Of a DNA stretch of 64,000 bases, positions 26,551 to 36,141 are shown one piece after another. The DNA is from Janthinobacterium psychrotolerans. Lineage in GTDB: Bacteria > Pseudomonadota > Gammaproteobacteria > Burkholderiales > Burkholderiaceae_D. Below the pieces are notes generated by a model. That model was not told the origin of the DNA. It saw only the letters and a list, made by a program, of their open reading frames with translations, and did no database searches. A program made the translations under genes and the position numbers. Position 1 is the first letter of the stretch. Each line of letters starts with the position of its first letter. Where the stretch lies: contig NZ_LOCQ01000045.1 in the NCBI RefSeq assembly GCF_001677885.1, forward strand, positions 1 through 64,000, read 5' to 3'.

Positions 26551-28164
26551 ATGCGCCGCCCTTCCCCGCCCATGCTGGACCACCGCGACAAGCCCGTCAT
26601 CTGGACCGTCTCGGTGTCGCGCCTGTTCGACCTGTTCCGCGACATCACGCTCGAATACGACGACCTGGCCACCATCGAGCCGATCAACCTGGGCTTCGAT
26701 GACGCCGTGCGCCATATCCGCGAGCGCATGGCCAATGAACGCTGCGACGCCGTGATCGCGGCCGGCTCGAACGGCGCCTACCTGAAGGGCCGGCTGTCGG
26801 TGCCGGTAATTATCGCCAAGGCCAGCGGCTACGACGTGATGCAGGCGCTGGCGCGCGCGCGGCGCATCTCGGCGCAGATCGGCGTCGTCACCTATCAGGA
26901 TGCGATGCCGGAACTGGCCGAATTTGCGACCACCTTCGGCATCCGCATCGCTCAACGCACCTACGCCACCGAGGAAGACGCGCGCGCGCAAATCAATGAA
27001 CTCAAAGCGGCCGGCGTCAAGGCCATCGTCGGCGCCGGCCTGGTGACCGACCTGGCCGAAGAGGCGGGGCTGGCGGCCGTGTTCGTGTATTCGGCGACGG
27101 CGATCCGGCGCGCCTTCGACGATGCGCTGGAACTGGCGCGCCTGACCCAGCTCGAAGCGAACCGCGGCAAGCGCGCCGCCAGCGGCGAAGCCCAGCGCGC
27201 GCGCCACGGCCTGCACGACCTGCGCGGCGAGTCCGATGCCATGGAGGCGCTGCGCCAGTCGGTGCTACTGTTCGGCAAGTCGCCAGCAACCGTGCTGATA
27301 CAGGGCGAGACGGGCACCGGCAAGGAGCTGGTGGCGCAGGCGATCCACCGCGAAAGTCCGCGCAGCCTGGCCGCCAACCGCCCTTTTGTCGCCATCAATT
27401 GCGGCGCGATCGCCGAATCCTTGCTGGAATCGGAACTGTTCGGCCACGAAGACGGCGCCTTTACGGGCGCGCGCCGCGGCGGCCACGCGGGCCTGTTCGA
27501 GGCGGCCAACCACGGCACCCTGTTTCTGGACGAAATCGGCGAAATGCCGCTGTCCCTGCAAACGCGTCTGCTGCGCGTGCTCGAAGAACGTGAAGTGGTG
27601 CGCGTGGGCGGCACGCGGCCGATTCCGATTCACGTGCGCGTCATCAGCGCCACCCATTGCGACCTCGAACAGCGCATCCGCGAAGGCCGCTTCCGGGCCG
27701 ACCTGTTCTACCGCCTGGCGGTGCTGCGCCTGCAGCTGCCGGCGCTGCGCGAGCGCGCGGGCGACATCGCCGGCCTGATGGAGTGGTCGCTGAAAAACGC
27801 GCTGGCCGCCCTCGGCGCGCGGCCGCAGCCTAACCTGCAGGCGCAGCTGCTGGCCTGCGCGCCGCTGCTGCTGCGCTACGGCTGGCCCGGCAATGTGCGC
27901 GAACTGCGCAATCTGGCCGAACGGCTGGCGCTGTTCCTGGCGGCCGAGCCGCTGCAGGCGCTGACGCCGGCGTTCATGCTGGCGGTGGCGCCGGAGCTGG
28001 GCGGCGACGCCAGCCCGCCGCCGGCCGCCCCACCCACCGGACTGCCCGCGCGCGCCGAGAGCGCGGCCGAGGTGCTGGCGCGCTTCGGCGGGCGCCACGA
28101 CGCCGCGGCGCGGCACCTGGGCATCAGCCGCACCACCTTGTGGCGCCGGCTCAAAGCGTCATGA
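26551..28164 (+). CDS. prpR: PrpR-like sigma54-dependent transcriptional activator
   Basis: A 537-residue enhancer-binding protein. The N-terminal ~190 residues match the PrpR sensory domain ([51 protein letters not shown]). Then an AAA+ domain: Walker A GETGTGKE (~251), sigma54-contact loop GAFTGA (~303), Walker [10 protein letters not shown], and a C-terminal Fis-type helix-turn-helix ([20 protein letters not shown]). PrpR proteins classically sense 2-methylcitrate and activate propionate use, but no prpBCD genes are here; the target may instead be the coupled downstream gene. The effector is therefore uncertain. Confidence 0.88.
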   Translation: MRRPSPPMLDHRDKPVIWTVSVSRLFDLFRDITLEYDDLATIEPINLGFDDAVRHIRERMANERCDAVIAAGSNGAYLKGRLSVPVIIAKASGYDVMQALARARRISAQIGVVTYQDAMPELAEFATTFGIRIAQRTYATEEDARAQINELKAAGVKAIVGAGLVTDLAEEAGLAAVFVYSATAIRRAFDDALELARLTQLEANRGKRAASGEAQRARHGLHDLRGESDAMEALRQSVLLFGKSPATVLIQGETGTGKELVAQAIHRESPRSLAANRPFVAINCGAIAESLLESELFGHEDGAFTGARRGGHAGLFEAANHGTLFLDEIGEMPLSLQTRLLRVLEEREVVRVGGTRPIPIHVRVISATHCDLEQRIREGRFRADLFYRLAVLRLQLPALRERAGDIAGLMEWSLKNALAALGARPQPNLQAQLLACAPLLLRYGWPGNVRELRNLAERLALFLAAEPLQALTPAFMLAVAPELGGDASPPPAAPPTGLPARAESAAEVLARFGGRHDAAARHLGISRTTLWRRLKAS

Positions 28165-29081
28165 TGGATGACCTGGCGCTCCTGCGCGGCCTGTGGCAGC
28201 GCTGTGGCGGCAAGCACACCGGCACAGGATCGCCGGCACAGCACCAGCAGCAGATCAGGGCGCTGTACGCGCGCGGCATCTTCATGGACGACGCGCTGCA
28301 GTTCCTGTTTCAGCAGCGCCCCACGTTCGACGCCTTCCAGGCCTGGATCGCGGCGCGCACGCGTGCGCGGCCAGCCCATGCCGCCACTGTCGCCAGCGAC
28401 GCGCTGTCGGCCGCCGACCTGCGGTTCTGGGAACGCAATGGCTATGTGGTGCTGCGCGGCGCCGTGCCGCAAGCGCAATGCCAGGCGGCGCAGGCGGCGA
28501 TCTGGGACTACCTGGGCGCCAGTGCTGACGACCGCGCTTCCTGGTACCGCGATCACCCGGGCAAGTCGGGTTTCATGCTGCAATTTTCCGATCATCCGGC
28601 GCTGGAAACCATCCGCCACCATCCGGCCATCCGCCGCGCCTACCAGCAGCTGTATCGCAGCGAGGCCATCTATCCATCGATCGACAAGGTCAGCTTCAAT
28701 CCGCCGCAAGCCGCTGGCAGCTGTTTCACGGGCAGCCCGCTGCACTGGGACACCAGCCTGGCCTTGCCGATCCCGTTCAAGCTGCAAGGCCTGCTGTACC
28801 TGGGCGACTGCGCCGCCAGCCATGGCGCGTTTCACTGCGTGCCGGGCTTTCATCGCCAGATCGGCGACTGGCTGGCGACGGTGCCGACCGGCCAGAATCC
28901 GCGCGAGTGGGCAGTGCAGCAGCTGCAGCCGTTAGCGGTGCCAGGCCAGGCCGGCGACTTCATCATCTGGCACCAGGCCCTGCCCCATTGCGCCACGCCC
29001 AACCTTGGCGAGGTGCCGCGCATGGTGCAATACCTGACCTACCATGCGGACGACTGCGTGGACCAGGAAGCGTGGATCTGA
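28161..29081 (+). CDS. Phytanoyl-CoA dioxygenase (PhyH) family protein
   Basis: A 306-residue Fe(II)/2-oxoglutarate-dependent oxygenase. The metal triad is visible: H-x-D as HWD (~195-197) and a distal His in [12 protein letters not shown] (~270-275), with 2-oxoglutarate contacts likely at the following Arg ([11 protein letters not shown]). The N-terminal ~85 residues are family-specific. Substrate unknown. ATG 28161 overlaps the PrpR-like stop codon by 4 bp, so the enzyme is coupled to its presumed regulator. Confidence 0.85.
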   Translation: MMDDLALLRGLWQRCGGKHTGTGSPAQHQQQIRALYARGIFMDDALQFLFQQRPTFDAFQAWIAARTRARPAHAATVASDALSAADLRFWERNGYVVLRGAVPQAQCQAAQAAIWDYLGASADDRASWYRDHPGKSGFMLQFSDHPALETIRHHPAIRRAYQQLYRSEAIYPSIDKVSFNPPQAAGSCFTGSPLHWDTSLALPIPFKLQGLLYLGDCAASHGAFHCVPGFHRQIGDWLATVPTGQNPREWAVQQLQPLAVPGQAGDFIIWHQALPHCATPNLGEVPRMVQYLTYHADDCVDQEAWI

Positions 29082-29108
29082 GATCGGCGCCGTTCATCCT
29101 CGGCTATC

Positions 29109-29435
29109 ACGACCTTCGCCCCTCTACTGGCGATCGTCCATCCGCAGCAAACCGGCAAGCTGATCATCGTCGACGCGCTGCCGGCACTGGGCGCAGTCCA
29201 GCTGCCGGGCATCACCAAAGCACAGTTGCAGGGCATGGCAGCCAAACCCGATGACGTGGCGCGCATCAGGGAATGGGGCAGCCGCTCGGACAAGCCCACG
29301 GTGATCGACGCCATGGCCACTGTCATCGGCACCGACCTGCGCCAGGACGTGGCGCGCATCGCCTCGCCGACCCTGGTGCAGGGCACCTGGATCGCCTACC
29401 AGGACCATGCGCCGCCACCACGCTTTAACGTTTGA
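29109..29435 (+). pseudogene. Alpha/beta-hydrolase remnant, 5'-truncated
   Basis: About 108 codons in the same frame as the PhyH gene after its stop. They read as the C-terminal part of an alpha/beta hydrolase: LLAIVHPQQTGKLIIVDALP (after the nucleophile elbow), a cap-like helix region, then RIASPTLVQGTWIAYQDHAP, the strand near the catalytic acid. The nucleophile elbow (G-x-S-x-G) and everything before it are missing and no good start codon precedes it. It overlaps the 3' end of the convergent protease gene by 11 bp. A short functional peptide from ATG 29226 is unlikely. Confidence 0.65.
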
Positions 29436-32400
29436 GCGCCGGTATCGGCTGGGCCTGGAACTGGCGCAGCGGCTGTTCCTTGAGCTTTTTGGCCAACATC
29501 GCCAGCGCCACGTCGAGCTGGCGGTCGCCGCCATTGAAGGTGGCGTGCGGCGGGTTTTCCACCTCGACGTCGGGCGCCACGCCGACACCCTCGATCAGCC
29601 ATTGGCCATCGGCGCCGAACTGGCCGTTTTCGGCCACGCGCGCCATGCCATTGTCCGACAGTCTGGTGTTGTCACTGAGCCAGACGCCGGCGCCGGCCGT
29701 GCGCTTGCCCACCAGGGGCGCCAGCTTCAATGCCTGGATGCCGGCGGCAAAGGTCTCGCCATCGGAATAGGTCAGCTCGTCGACCAGCACCACCAGGTGG
29801 CCGCGGAAAGTATTCTGCATATTCGACGACGGCTGCACGCCGGGCGGCGCCCAGAAGGCCCAGGCCTTGCGCAGCAGCTTTTCGATGATCCAGCTGTCGA
29901 TATTGCCGCCGTTATTGCGCCGCACGTCGATGATCAGGCCGTCGCGGTTGATATTGGCGTAGAAATCGCGCGCAAACGAAGCGATATCACGCGCCCCCAT
30001 GGCGCGCAGGTGCAGGTAGCCGATGCGCCCTTGCGAGGCGGCCGCCACCTGTTCGGCGCGGCTCAATTCCCAGTCGCCGTAGCGCAGCGCCGTCTGTTTC
30101 GCCATGTCGACCGGCGTGACGATCACCGCGCGCGGCGCGGCATTGCCGCGTTTTACCTGCAGCAGCACCTGCTTGCCGGCCTGGTTCAGCAGCAAGTCGC
30201 TGATATCGCGCGCCCCCAGGGCGTCCTTGCCGTTGACGGCGGTGATCACATCGCCCTGCTTGACGTCCACTTCCGGGCGCGACAGCGGTGCGCGTTCGGA
30301 CGGCAGTTCCGGCTCGCTGCGGTAGATATGTTCGACCACATAGCCATCCTTCGCGCGCGCCAGCACCGCACCGAGGCCGGCCGGCGTGCCCTCCTGTTCC
30401 GTGCGGCGCAATTCGCCGGGGCGGATCTGCGAATGCAGGGCGCCCACTTCGGCCACCATCATGCCCAGTACATCATTGAGTTCGGCGCGGTCGGTCACGC
30501 GCTCGACCAGTGGCGCATACTTGGCGCGCGCCGCCGTCCAGTCGACGCCGCGCATTTTCGCGTCGTACAAAAAGTCGCGGTGCAAGCGCCAGGCGTCGTT
30601 GAACATCTGCTTCCATTCCAGGCGCGGGTTCGACACAAAGGTCCAGTCATCGACTTTTACCTTGGCTTTGGACAGGTCGGTCGGCAGCTTGGCGCCCGCC
30701 TCGATCACCAGCATCTCGCCGGGGCCGGTGGCGCTGGCGCTGGTTGCTGTCCTGTAGTACAGATGTTTTTTGTCCTGCGCCAGGTCGAATTCGCGCACAT
30801 TGGCGACCAATAACTCGGGCTTGGAACCGGTATTGCCGATCGCCAGCGTCTTCAGGCTGGCCTTGTCACCGGCGCCATCGCGTTCCAGGAAATACAAGCG
30901 CTTGTCGTCGACCGCCAGCGCCGTGTAGTTGCCGGGCGCCAAGGGCACTTCGTACAGGCGCGCGGCCAGGCCTTTGGGCATGATGGCGGGCAAGGTGGCC
31001 GGCGCCTTTTTCACGGCCGCCTTGCCACCCACTTTTTCCAGTGCCTTTTCGGCCGCCAGTTCGGCCGCCTTTTCATCGTCGGTTTCCGGCGGTTTGACGC
31101 CCGGGCGGCTCAGTTCATCGTCGGGCTGGAATGGAAAGCGGTTGCCCGGCTGCAGCGCCAGCGCATACACGCCGACCCGCTTGTCGAATACCGGTCCCAT
31201 ATTGCGGTCGCCCCAGGGCGAACCGTTGGACAGCTGGAAATTGCGCGCCGACAGAAAGTACAGCCAGCGGCCATCGGGTGAAAACATGGGCGAGCCGGAG
31301 GTGTAGCGGTCGCTGGTGACGAAGTGCAGTTCCTTGCTGGCCAGATTGTAGAGGCCGATCTGTTCGCGCTGCTCGTTGCTGGCCACGCGTACCAGCGCCA
31401 GATTGCGGCTGTCGGGCGACCATTGCACCTCGTCATGCTTGTCGACGCCGGCCTTGCCCGCGTCGTCGATCAGCTCGTTCGCCCTGGTGGCCAGGTTAAG
31501 CAGCCAGAAGCGGCCCTTCTTGTCGCTGTGCGCCAGCCAGCGCCCGTCCGGCGACGGATACAATTTCCAGCGGTGGCTGTCGCCCTCGGTGGTCAGGCGC
31601 TCACCCGGGCCGGAACCGTCGGCCGCATAGCGCCAGATCTCGTTTTCGCCGCTGGTGTCGACAATCGCGTAGACGTATTTTTCATCGCTGCTGAACACGG
31701 CGTCACGCGCGCGGGCGCCTTCCGGAATGGCGATATCGACGCGGCGCTGGCTGCCCGTGCCGGCGATGCTGACCCGGCCGCGCGCGGTGAGAATGATGCG
31801 CTCGTCCTTGCCGGACAATTGCACATTGCTCAGGGTGTCGAGCGGCGAGCGCACCTGACGCGCGCGCTGCTGGTCGAAGTCCGACACCAGGCTGATCGGC
31901 AATGGCGGCGAGTCCGTGCCTGCGGCCAGGTCCAGGACCTGCAAGTCGGCGCCCAGCTGATAGACGATCCTGCCGTCACCGAGCTGGGCATTGCGCACGT
32001 CCCACTGCGTGTGACGGGTGATGGCGCGGCGGTCCGAACCGTCCGGCAACATGCTCCACAGATTGTCGCTGCCGCTCTCGTCGCTGATGAAATAGACGCG
32101 GCCCTGCCACCACATGGGGCGCTTGTTGTTGCCGGCGCGAACTGACGAGTCGCCATGCAGGGGCACCGCTTCGCTCCTGCCGTCCAGTTCATAGCGCCAC
32201 AGCTGGGCGTGCGCGCCGCCGCGGTAGTTGCGCACATTGTCGTTCGTCATGGCGAGGCCAAAGCGCGTGAAAAACAGGGTCTTGCCGTCGTCATCGAGCG
32301 CGGCGTCATTGGCATCGGCAACGGGAAACACGCGCCGCGTGAGCCTGGCAGGGTCGATGGCGGCGACAATGCGCCGCGAGGCGGGGCCGTCCGTGTTTTG

Positions 32401-32778
32401 CGTGCTGATCAGCACCTCGCCCTGCGCCGTCCAGCCCAGCACCAGCACGCCGCCATTGCCATAGGAGATGCGGCGCGGCAAACCACCGGCCATTGGCATC
32501 ACATAGGCATCCTGCGCCCCTTCGTACGAGGCGGAGAACGCCAGCCACTGGCCGTCGCGCGAGATCGCCGCATGGGTTTCATAGCCGGGATGGGTGGTCA
32601 GACGCTGGGCGGGGCCGCCCTGCACGCTGCTTTTCCACAAGTCGCCTTCGGCGGTAAACACCACGGTGTCGCCGCGCACGGCAGGGTAGCGGAAATAGCT
32701 GGTGGCGGCGTGGGCGGCGGCGCTGACGAGCAGGCCGGCGGACAATAACAGCAGGGAAAGGCGACGGGAGATTTTCAT
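29425..32778 (-). CDS. Tricorn-type secreted S41 protease
   Basis: A 1117-residue exported protease. Signal peptide ~1-26 (MKISRRLSLLLLSAGLLVSA...AHA), a long WD40/PD40-type beta-propeller region (~40-680; for example TTHPGYETHAAISRDGQWLA, SPMFSPDGRWLYFLS), the tricorn C1-like helical region, a PDZ domain (GLGAVLARAKDGYVVEHIY ... VKQGDVITAVNGKD) and a C-terminal S41 protease domain with RRNNGGNIDSW and the nucleophile region DELTYSDGETFA (Ser ~1004). Tricorn-like enzymes degrade peptides in the periplasm or outside. Start M23 of a longer frame is chosen for the signal peptide. Stands alone. Confidence 0.9.
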   Translation of the reverse strand: MKISRRLSLLLLSAGLLVSAAAHAATSYFRYPAVRGDTVVFTAEGDLWKSSVQGGPAQRLTTHPGYETHAAISRDGQWLAFSASYEGAQDAYVMPMAGGLPRRISYGNGGVLVLGWTAQGEVLISTQNTDGPASRRIVAAIDPARLTRRVFPVADANDAALDDDGKTLFFTRFGLAMTNDNVRNYRGGAHAQLWRYELDGRSEAVPLHGDSSVRAGNNKRPMWWQGRVYFISDESGSDNLWSMLPDGSDRRAITRHTQWDVRNAQLGDGRIVYQLGADLQVLDLAAGTDSPPLPISLVSDFDQQRARQVRSPLDTLSNVQLSGKDERIILTARGRVSIAGTGSQRRVDIAIPEGARARDAVFSSDEKYVYAIVDTSGENEIWRYAADGSGPGERLTTEGDSHRWKLYPSPDGRWLAHSDKKGRFWLLNLATRANELIDDAGKAGVDKHDEVQWSPDSRNLALVRVASNEQREQIGLYNLASKELHFVTSDRYTSGSPMFSPDGRWLYFLSARNFQLSNGSPWGDRNMGPVFDKRVGVYALALQPGNRFPFQPDDELSRPGVKPPETDDEKAAELAAEKALEKVGGKAAVKKAPATLPAIMPKGLAARLYEVPLAPGNYTALAVDDKRLYFLERDGAGDKASLKTLAIGNTGSKPELLVANVREFDLAQDKKHLYYRTATSASATGPGEMLVIEAGAKLPTDLSKAKVKVDDWTFVSNPRLEWKQMFNDAWRLHRDFLYDAKMRGVDWTAARAKYAPLVERVTDRAELNDVLGMMVAEVGALHSQIRPGELRRTEQEGTPAGLGAVLARAKDGYVVEHIYRSEPELPSERAPLSRPEVDVKQGDVITAVNGKDALGARDISDLLLNQAGKQVLLQVKRGNAAPRAVIVTPVDMAKQTALRYGDWELSRAEQVAAASQGRIGYLHLRAMGARDIASFARDFYANINRDGLIIDVRRNNGGNIDSWIIEKLLRKAWAFWAPPGVQPSSNMQNTFRGHLVVLVDELTYSDGETFAAGIQALKLAPLVGKRTAGAGVWLSDNTRLSDNGMARVAENGQFGADGQWLIEGVGVAPDVEVENPPHATFNGGDRQLDVALAMLAKKLKEQPLRQFQAQPIPALKR

Positions 32779-32885
32779 GTAAGCATCCAGAGGGCGGTCA
32801 GGCGGCATGGACCTTATGTCGATACCGGACAACAATTCTGGCATAAAGCGCCCCGAAGAAAACCTTCTTTATTACCCATATGAAC

Positions 32886-32925
32886 GTAAAAAAACCCGCT
32901 ACACTTGCGTGGGCGGGTTTTTTGA
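32886..32925 (-). terminator. Rho-independent terminator of the clpSA operon
   Basis: AAACCCGC (32892-32899) pairs with GCGGGTTT (32913-32920); on the minus strand the hairpin is followed by seven T. It lies ~15 nt after the clpA stop. Confidence 0.85.
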
Positions 32926-32937
32926 AGAGCCAGAGAC

Positions 32938-35244
32938 TTATTCGACTTCCACCGTTTCCGGTGCGGCCGTTGGCGCCGCGTCAGGCGGTTCCGGGAACTC
33001 CAGCAAGACCTGATCCTTGTCGTCGAGGTCGACCGTGATCTTGCCGCCGGACACCAATCGGCCGAACAGCAGTTCGTCGGCCAGCGCCTTGCGGATCATG
33101 TCCTGGATCAGGCGCGACATCGGCCGCGCGCCCATCAGCGGATCGAAGCCTTTCTTGCCGAGGAAGGCACGCAGCTTCTCGGTGAATACGGCTTCGACTT
33201 TTTTCTCGTGCAGCTGCTCTTCCAGTTGCATCAGGAACTTGTCGACCACGCGCAGGATGATTTCCTGGTCCAGCGCGCGGAAGCTGATGGTCGCATCGAT
33301 ACGGTTGCGGAACTCCGGCGTAAACATGCGCTTGATGTCGGCCATCTCGTCGCCTGCCTGCTTGGAGTTGGTAAAGCCGATCGAGGCCTTCTGCAAACTC
33401 TCCGCGCCCGCATTGGTGGTCATGATGATGATCACGTTGCGGAAGTCGGCCTTGCGGCCGTTGTTGTCCGTCAGGGTGCCGTGATCCATCACTTGCAGCA
33501 GGATATTGAAAATGTCCGGATGGGCTTTTTCAATTTCATCGAGCAGCAACACCGCATGCGGCTTCTTGGTGATCGCTTCGGTCAGCAGGCCGCCCTGGTC
33601 GAAACCAACGTAACCCGGCGGCGCACCGATCAGACGGCTCACCGCGTGGCGCTCCATGTACTCCGACATGTCGAAACGGATCAGCTCAATGCCAAGGATA
33701 AACGCCAGTTGCTTGGCCACCTCGGTCTTGCCGACGCCGGTCGGACCGGAGAACAGGAAGGAGCCGATCGGCTTGTCCGTCTTGCCCAGGCCGGCGCGCG
33801 CCATCTTGATGGCCGAGGCCAGCGCTTCGATGGCCGGATCCTGCCCGAACACCACGTTGCGCAGGTCGCGGTCGATGGTTTGCAGCTTGCTGCGGTCGTC
33901 CTGGTTGACCGTTTGCGGCGGGATGCGGGCGATCTTGGCAATGATGTCCTCGATCTCGCTCTTGCCGATGGTCTTTTTCTGCTTGGACTTCGGCAAGATA
34001 CGCTGCGCCGCGCCCGCTTCATCGATGACGTCGATCGCCTTGTCGGGCAGATGGCGGTCATTGATGAAGCGCGCCGCCAGCTCGGCCGCCGTCGACAGCG
34101 CCGATTGCGAGTATTTCACGCCATGATGCTCTTCGAAGCGTGACTTGAGGCCGCGCAGGATCTGCACGGTCTGTTCGACGGTCGGCTCGTTGACGTCCAC
34201 TTTCTGGAAGCGGCGCGACAGCGCATGGTCTTTTTCGAACACGCCACGAAATTCCGTGTAGGTGGTCGCACCGATGCACTTGAGCTGGCCATTGGCCAGG
34301 GCTGGTTTCAGCAGGTTGGACGCGTCCAGCGTGCCGCCCGAGGCCGAGCCCGCACCGATAATGGTGTGGATCTCGTCGATGAACAGAATGCCGTGCGGAT
34401 TGTCCTTCAACTGCTTGAGCACCGCTTTCAGGCGCTGCTCGAAGTCGCCGCGGTATTTGGTACCGGCCAGCAAGGCGCCCATGTCCAGCGAATAGACGAC
34501 GGCGTTTTGCAGGATTTCCGGCACGTCATTTTGCGTGATGCGGTAGGCCAGGCCTTCGGCGATCGCCGTCTTGCCCACGCCCGCCTCGCCGACCAGCAGC
34601 GGATTGTTCTTGCGGCGGCGGCACAGGATCTGGATCACGCGGTCGACTTCGTCCTCGCGCCCGATCAGCGGGTCGATTCGCCCTTCGGCGGCGGCCTTGT
34701 TCAGGTTTTGCGTAAACTGGTCGAGCGCGCTTTCCTTCGGTTGGCCTTCGGCCCCCGCTGCGCCCTCTTCCACGCCTTCCGACGCTTTCGCGCTTTCGGT
34801 CGACTGGTCCTTGCGCACGCCGTGGGAAATGAAATTGACCACGTCCAGGCGCGTCACGCCCTGCTGGTGCAGGTAGTAGACCGCATGCGAATCCTTTTCG
34901 CCGAAGATCGCCACCAGCACGTTGGCGCCGGTCACTTCCTTCTTGCCATTCGATGCCGACTGCACGTGCATGATGGCGCGCTGGATGACGCGCTGGAACC
35001 CCAGCGTCGGCTGGGTGTCGACCTCGCCCGTGCCGGGCACGGTCGGCGTGTTATCGCCGATAAAGTTGGTGAGGGTCTTGCGCAGGTCGTCAATATTGAC
35101 CGCGCAGGCACGCAATACCTCGGCAGCGGAGGGATTGTCCAGCAGTGCCAGCAGCAGATGCTCAACCGTGATGAATTCATGCCGTGCCTGCCGAGCTTCG
35201 ACAAACGCCATGTGCAAACTTACTTCCAATTCCTGCGCAATCAT
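32938..35244 (-). CDS. clpA: ATP-dependent Clp protease ATP-binding subunit ClpA
   Basis: A 768-residue AAA+ unfoldase that feeds substrates to ClpP and, with ClpS, N-degron proteins. N-domain ([20 protein letters not shown]) ~1-145, first Walker A GEAGVGKT (219-226), second Walker [16 protein letters not shown] (~500), and the ClpP-docking region after GFTNSK. The acidic C-terminus is typical. Its ATG overlaps the clpS stop by 4 bp. Confidence 0.96.
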   Translation of the reverse strand: MIAQELEVSLHMAFVEARQARHEFITVEHLLLALLDNPSAAEVLRACAVNIDDLRKTLTNFIGDNTPTVPGTGEVDTQPTLGFQRVIQRAIMHVQSASNGKKEVTGANVLVAIFGEKDSHAVYYLHQQGVTRLDVVNFISHGVRKDQSTESAKASEGVEEGAAGAEGQPKESALDQFTQNLNKAAAEGRIDPLIGREDEVDRVIQILCRRRKNNPLLVGEAGVGKTAIAEGLAYRITQNDVPEILQNAVVYSLDMGALLAGTKYRGDFEQRLKAVLKQLKDNPHGILFIDEIHTIIGAGSASGGTLDASNLLKPALANGQLKCIGATTYTEFRGVFEKDHALSRRFQKVDVNEPTVEQTVQILRGLKSRFEEHHGVKYSQSALSTAAELAARFINDRHLPDKAIDVIDEAGAAQRILPKSKQKKTIGKSEIEDIIAKIARIPPQTVNQDDRSKLQTIDRDLRNVVFGQDPAIEALASAIKMARAGLGKTDKPIGSFLFSGPTGVGKTEVAKQLAFILGIELIRFDMSEYMERHAVSRLIGAPPGYVGFDQGGLLTEAITKKPHAVLLLDEIEKAHPDIFNILLQVMDHGTLTDNNGRKADFRNVIIIMTTNAGAESLQKASIGFTNSKQAGDEMADIKRMFTPEFRNRIDATISFRALDQEIILRVVDKFLMQLEEQLHEKKVEAVFTEKLRAFLGKKGFDPLMGARPMSRLIQDMIRKALADELLFGRLVSGGKITVDLDDKDQVLLEFPEPPDAAPTAAPETVEVE

Positions 35245-35543
35245 ACTTCCTCCATCACGCACTGCAGGGGATGCCCCGCCTTGCGCGCATGCGTTAAAAC
35301 GAACTCCACTTTGGTACACGCTATATCTTTAGAGAACACGCCGCACACTCCTTTGCCGTAGCGGTGAACACTGAGCATGATTTGCGTCGCCGTTTCACGA
35401 TCCTTGTTGAAATACTCCTGAATGACGGCGACCACGAATTCCATCGGGGTGTAATCATCATTGAGCAAGGCTACCTGGTAGAGCGGCGGCGGCTTCAGGG
35501 CTTGCCGCTCCAGCAGGGCTTCTGTGTCGTGCTTGGTTGCCAT
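35241..35543 (-). CDS. clpS: ATP-dependent Clp protease adaptor ClpS
   Basis: A 100-residue adaptor delivering N-degron substrates to ClpA. Conserved [16 protein letters not shown] with the N-degron pocket residues, and the C-terminal HPLQCVMEE. First gene of the clpSA operon. No ribosome binding site precedes the ATG and a -10-like box lies very close, see the promoter entry. Confidence 0.95.
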   Translation of the reverse strand: MATKHDTEALLERQALKPPPLYQVALLNDDYTPMEFVVAVIQEYFNKDRETATQIMLSVHRYGKGVCGVFSKDIACTKVEFVLTHARKAGHPLQCVMEEV

Positions 35544-35549
35544 ACGCTT

Positions 35550-35577
35550 ATTCTAATGCTTTCACAGTGGTTGTCAT
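35550..35577 (-). promoter_or_regulatory. clpS promoter, possibly leaderless
   Basis: Minus strand ATGACA (35577-35572), 16-nt spacer, TAGAAT (35555-35550), ending 6 nt before the clpS ATG. Transcription would start at or beside the start codon, giving little or no 5' leader. Prediction from sequence. Confidence 0.45.
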
Positions 35578-35866
35578 GCGCAATATCTGCGCCTTTCCAA
35601 TTGTTTTCAATCTTACGCGTTTTCTCACTACAGCGCAGATGGCGACCCTGTCGTCAAAATCAAGAGTTGCTTTTTTGGTGGCCGTGAAGAAATTGGCAAG
35701 ATCAGTGGAAAAGCGCTTGACTTCAATATTTATTCCGCCAACAATGCGGTATCGACTGTTGCAGTAATATGTACAGCTTGATAAGAAGTGAGACGTCGAG
35801 GAGGGGGCAAGAAGCTTCTTGCTTTTATGGCTCGTGTGATTTGTTTTAATTTTGAAAGTTCTTTTT
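35578..35866. other. cold-shock gene upstream region with hairpin
   Basis: AT-rich gap between clpS and the cold-shock gene with no coding frame. A -35/-10-like pair (TTGACT 35717-35722, 17 nt, AACAAT) would give a leader of ~110 nt; cspA-type genes often have long regulatory leaders. A perfect 16-bp palindrome (35807-35822) followed by TTTT lies 44 nt before the start codon. Confidence 0.45.
35807..35822. repeat. 16-bp perfect palindrome in the cold-shock gene leader
   Basis: GCAAGAAGCTTCTTGC is self-complementary over 16 bp and followed by TTTT. As RNA it can make a hairpin in the untranslated leader; as DNA it could be an operator. Confidence 0.6.
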
Positions 35867-36070
35867 ATGGCAACAGGTACAGTTAAGTGGTTCAATGATT
35901 CCAAAGGCTTTGGCTTCATCACTCCAGATGATGGCGGCGAAGATTTGTTTGCTCATTTCTCCGCAATCAACATGAACGGTTTCAAGACCCTCAAAGAAGG
36001 TCAAAAAGTTCAATTCGAAGTCACGCAAGGCCCTAAAGGCAAGCAAGCTTCCAACATCCAGTCCGCCTAA
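35867..36070 (+). CDS. Cold-shock protein (CspA family)
   Basis: A 67-residue single cold-shock domain that binds single-stranded RNA/DNA and melts RNA structure. RNP1 KGFGFI and RNP2 DLFAHFSAI are intact. Start [11 protein letters not shown] at 35867 is canonical; five open codons upstream are not part of the family. It ends in a strong bidirectional terminator shared with icd. Confidence 0.95.
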   Translation: MATGTVKWFNDSKGFGFITPDDGGEDLFAHFSAINMNGFKTLKEGQKVQFEVTQGPKGKQASNIQSA

Positions 36071-36092
36071 GCTTCTTTCGGCCCTCAGATGT

Positions 36093-36126
36093 GAAAAACC
36101 CCGTTTGCGAACGGGGTTTTTTTTGG
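36093..36126 (+). terminator. Bidirectional terminator between cold-shock gene and icd
   Basis: AAAACCCCGTT / TGCG / AACGGGGTTTT followed by further T on the plus strand; the minus strand also ends in a T-run, so it serves both convergent genes. Confidence 0.9.
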
Positions 36127-36141
36127 CCTGCCGTTTTTACA

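Noticed and set aside
29226..29435. Independent 69-residue protein
   Set aside because: It is the tail of the hydrolase remnant, without a ribosome binding site, and lacks the catalytic nucleophile.
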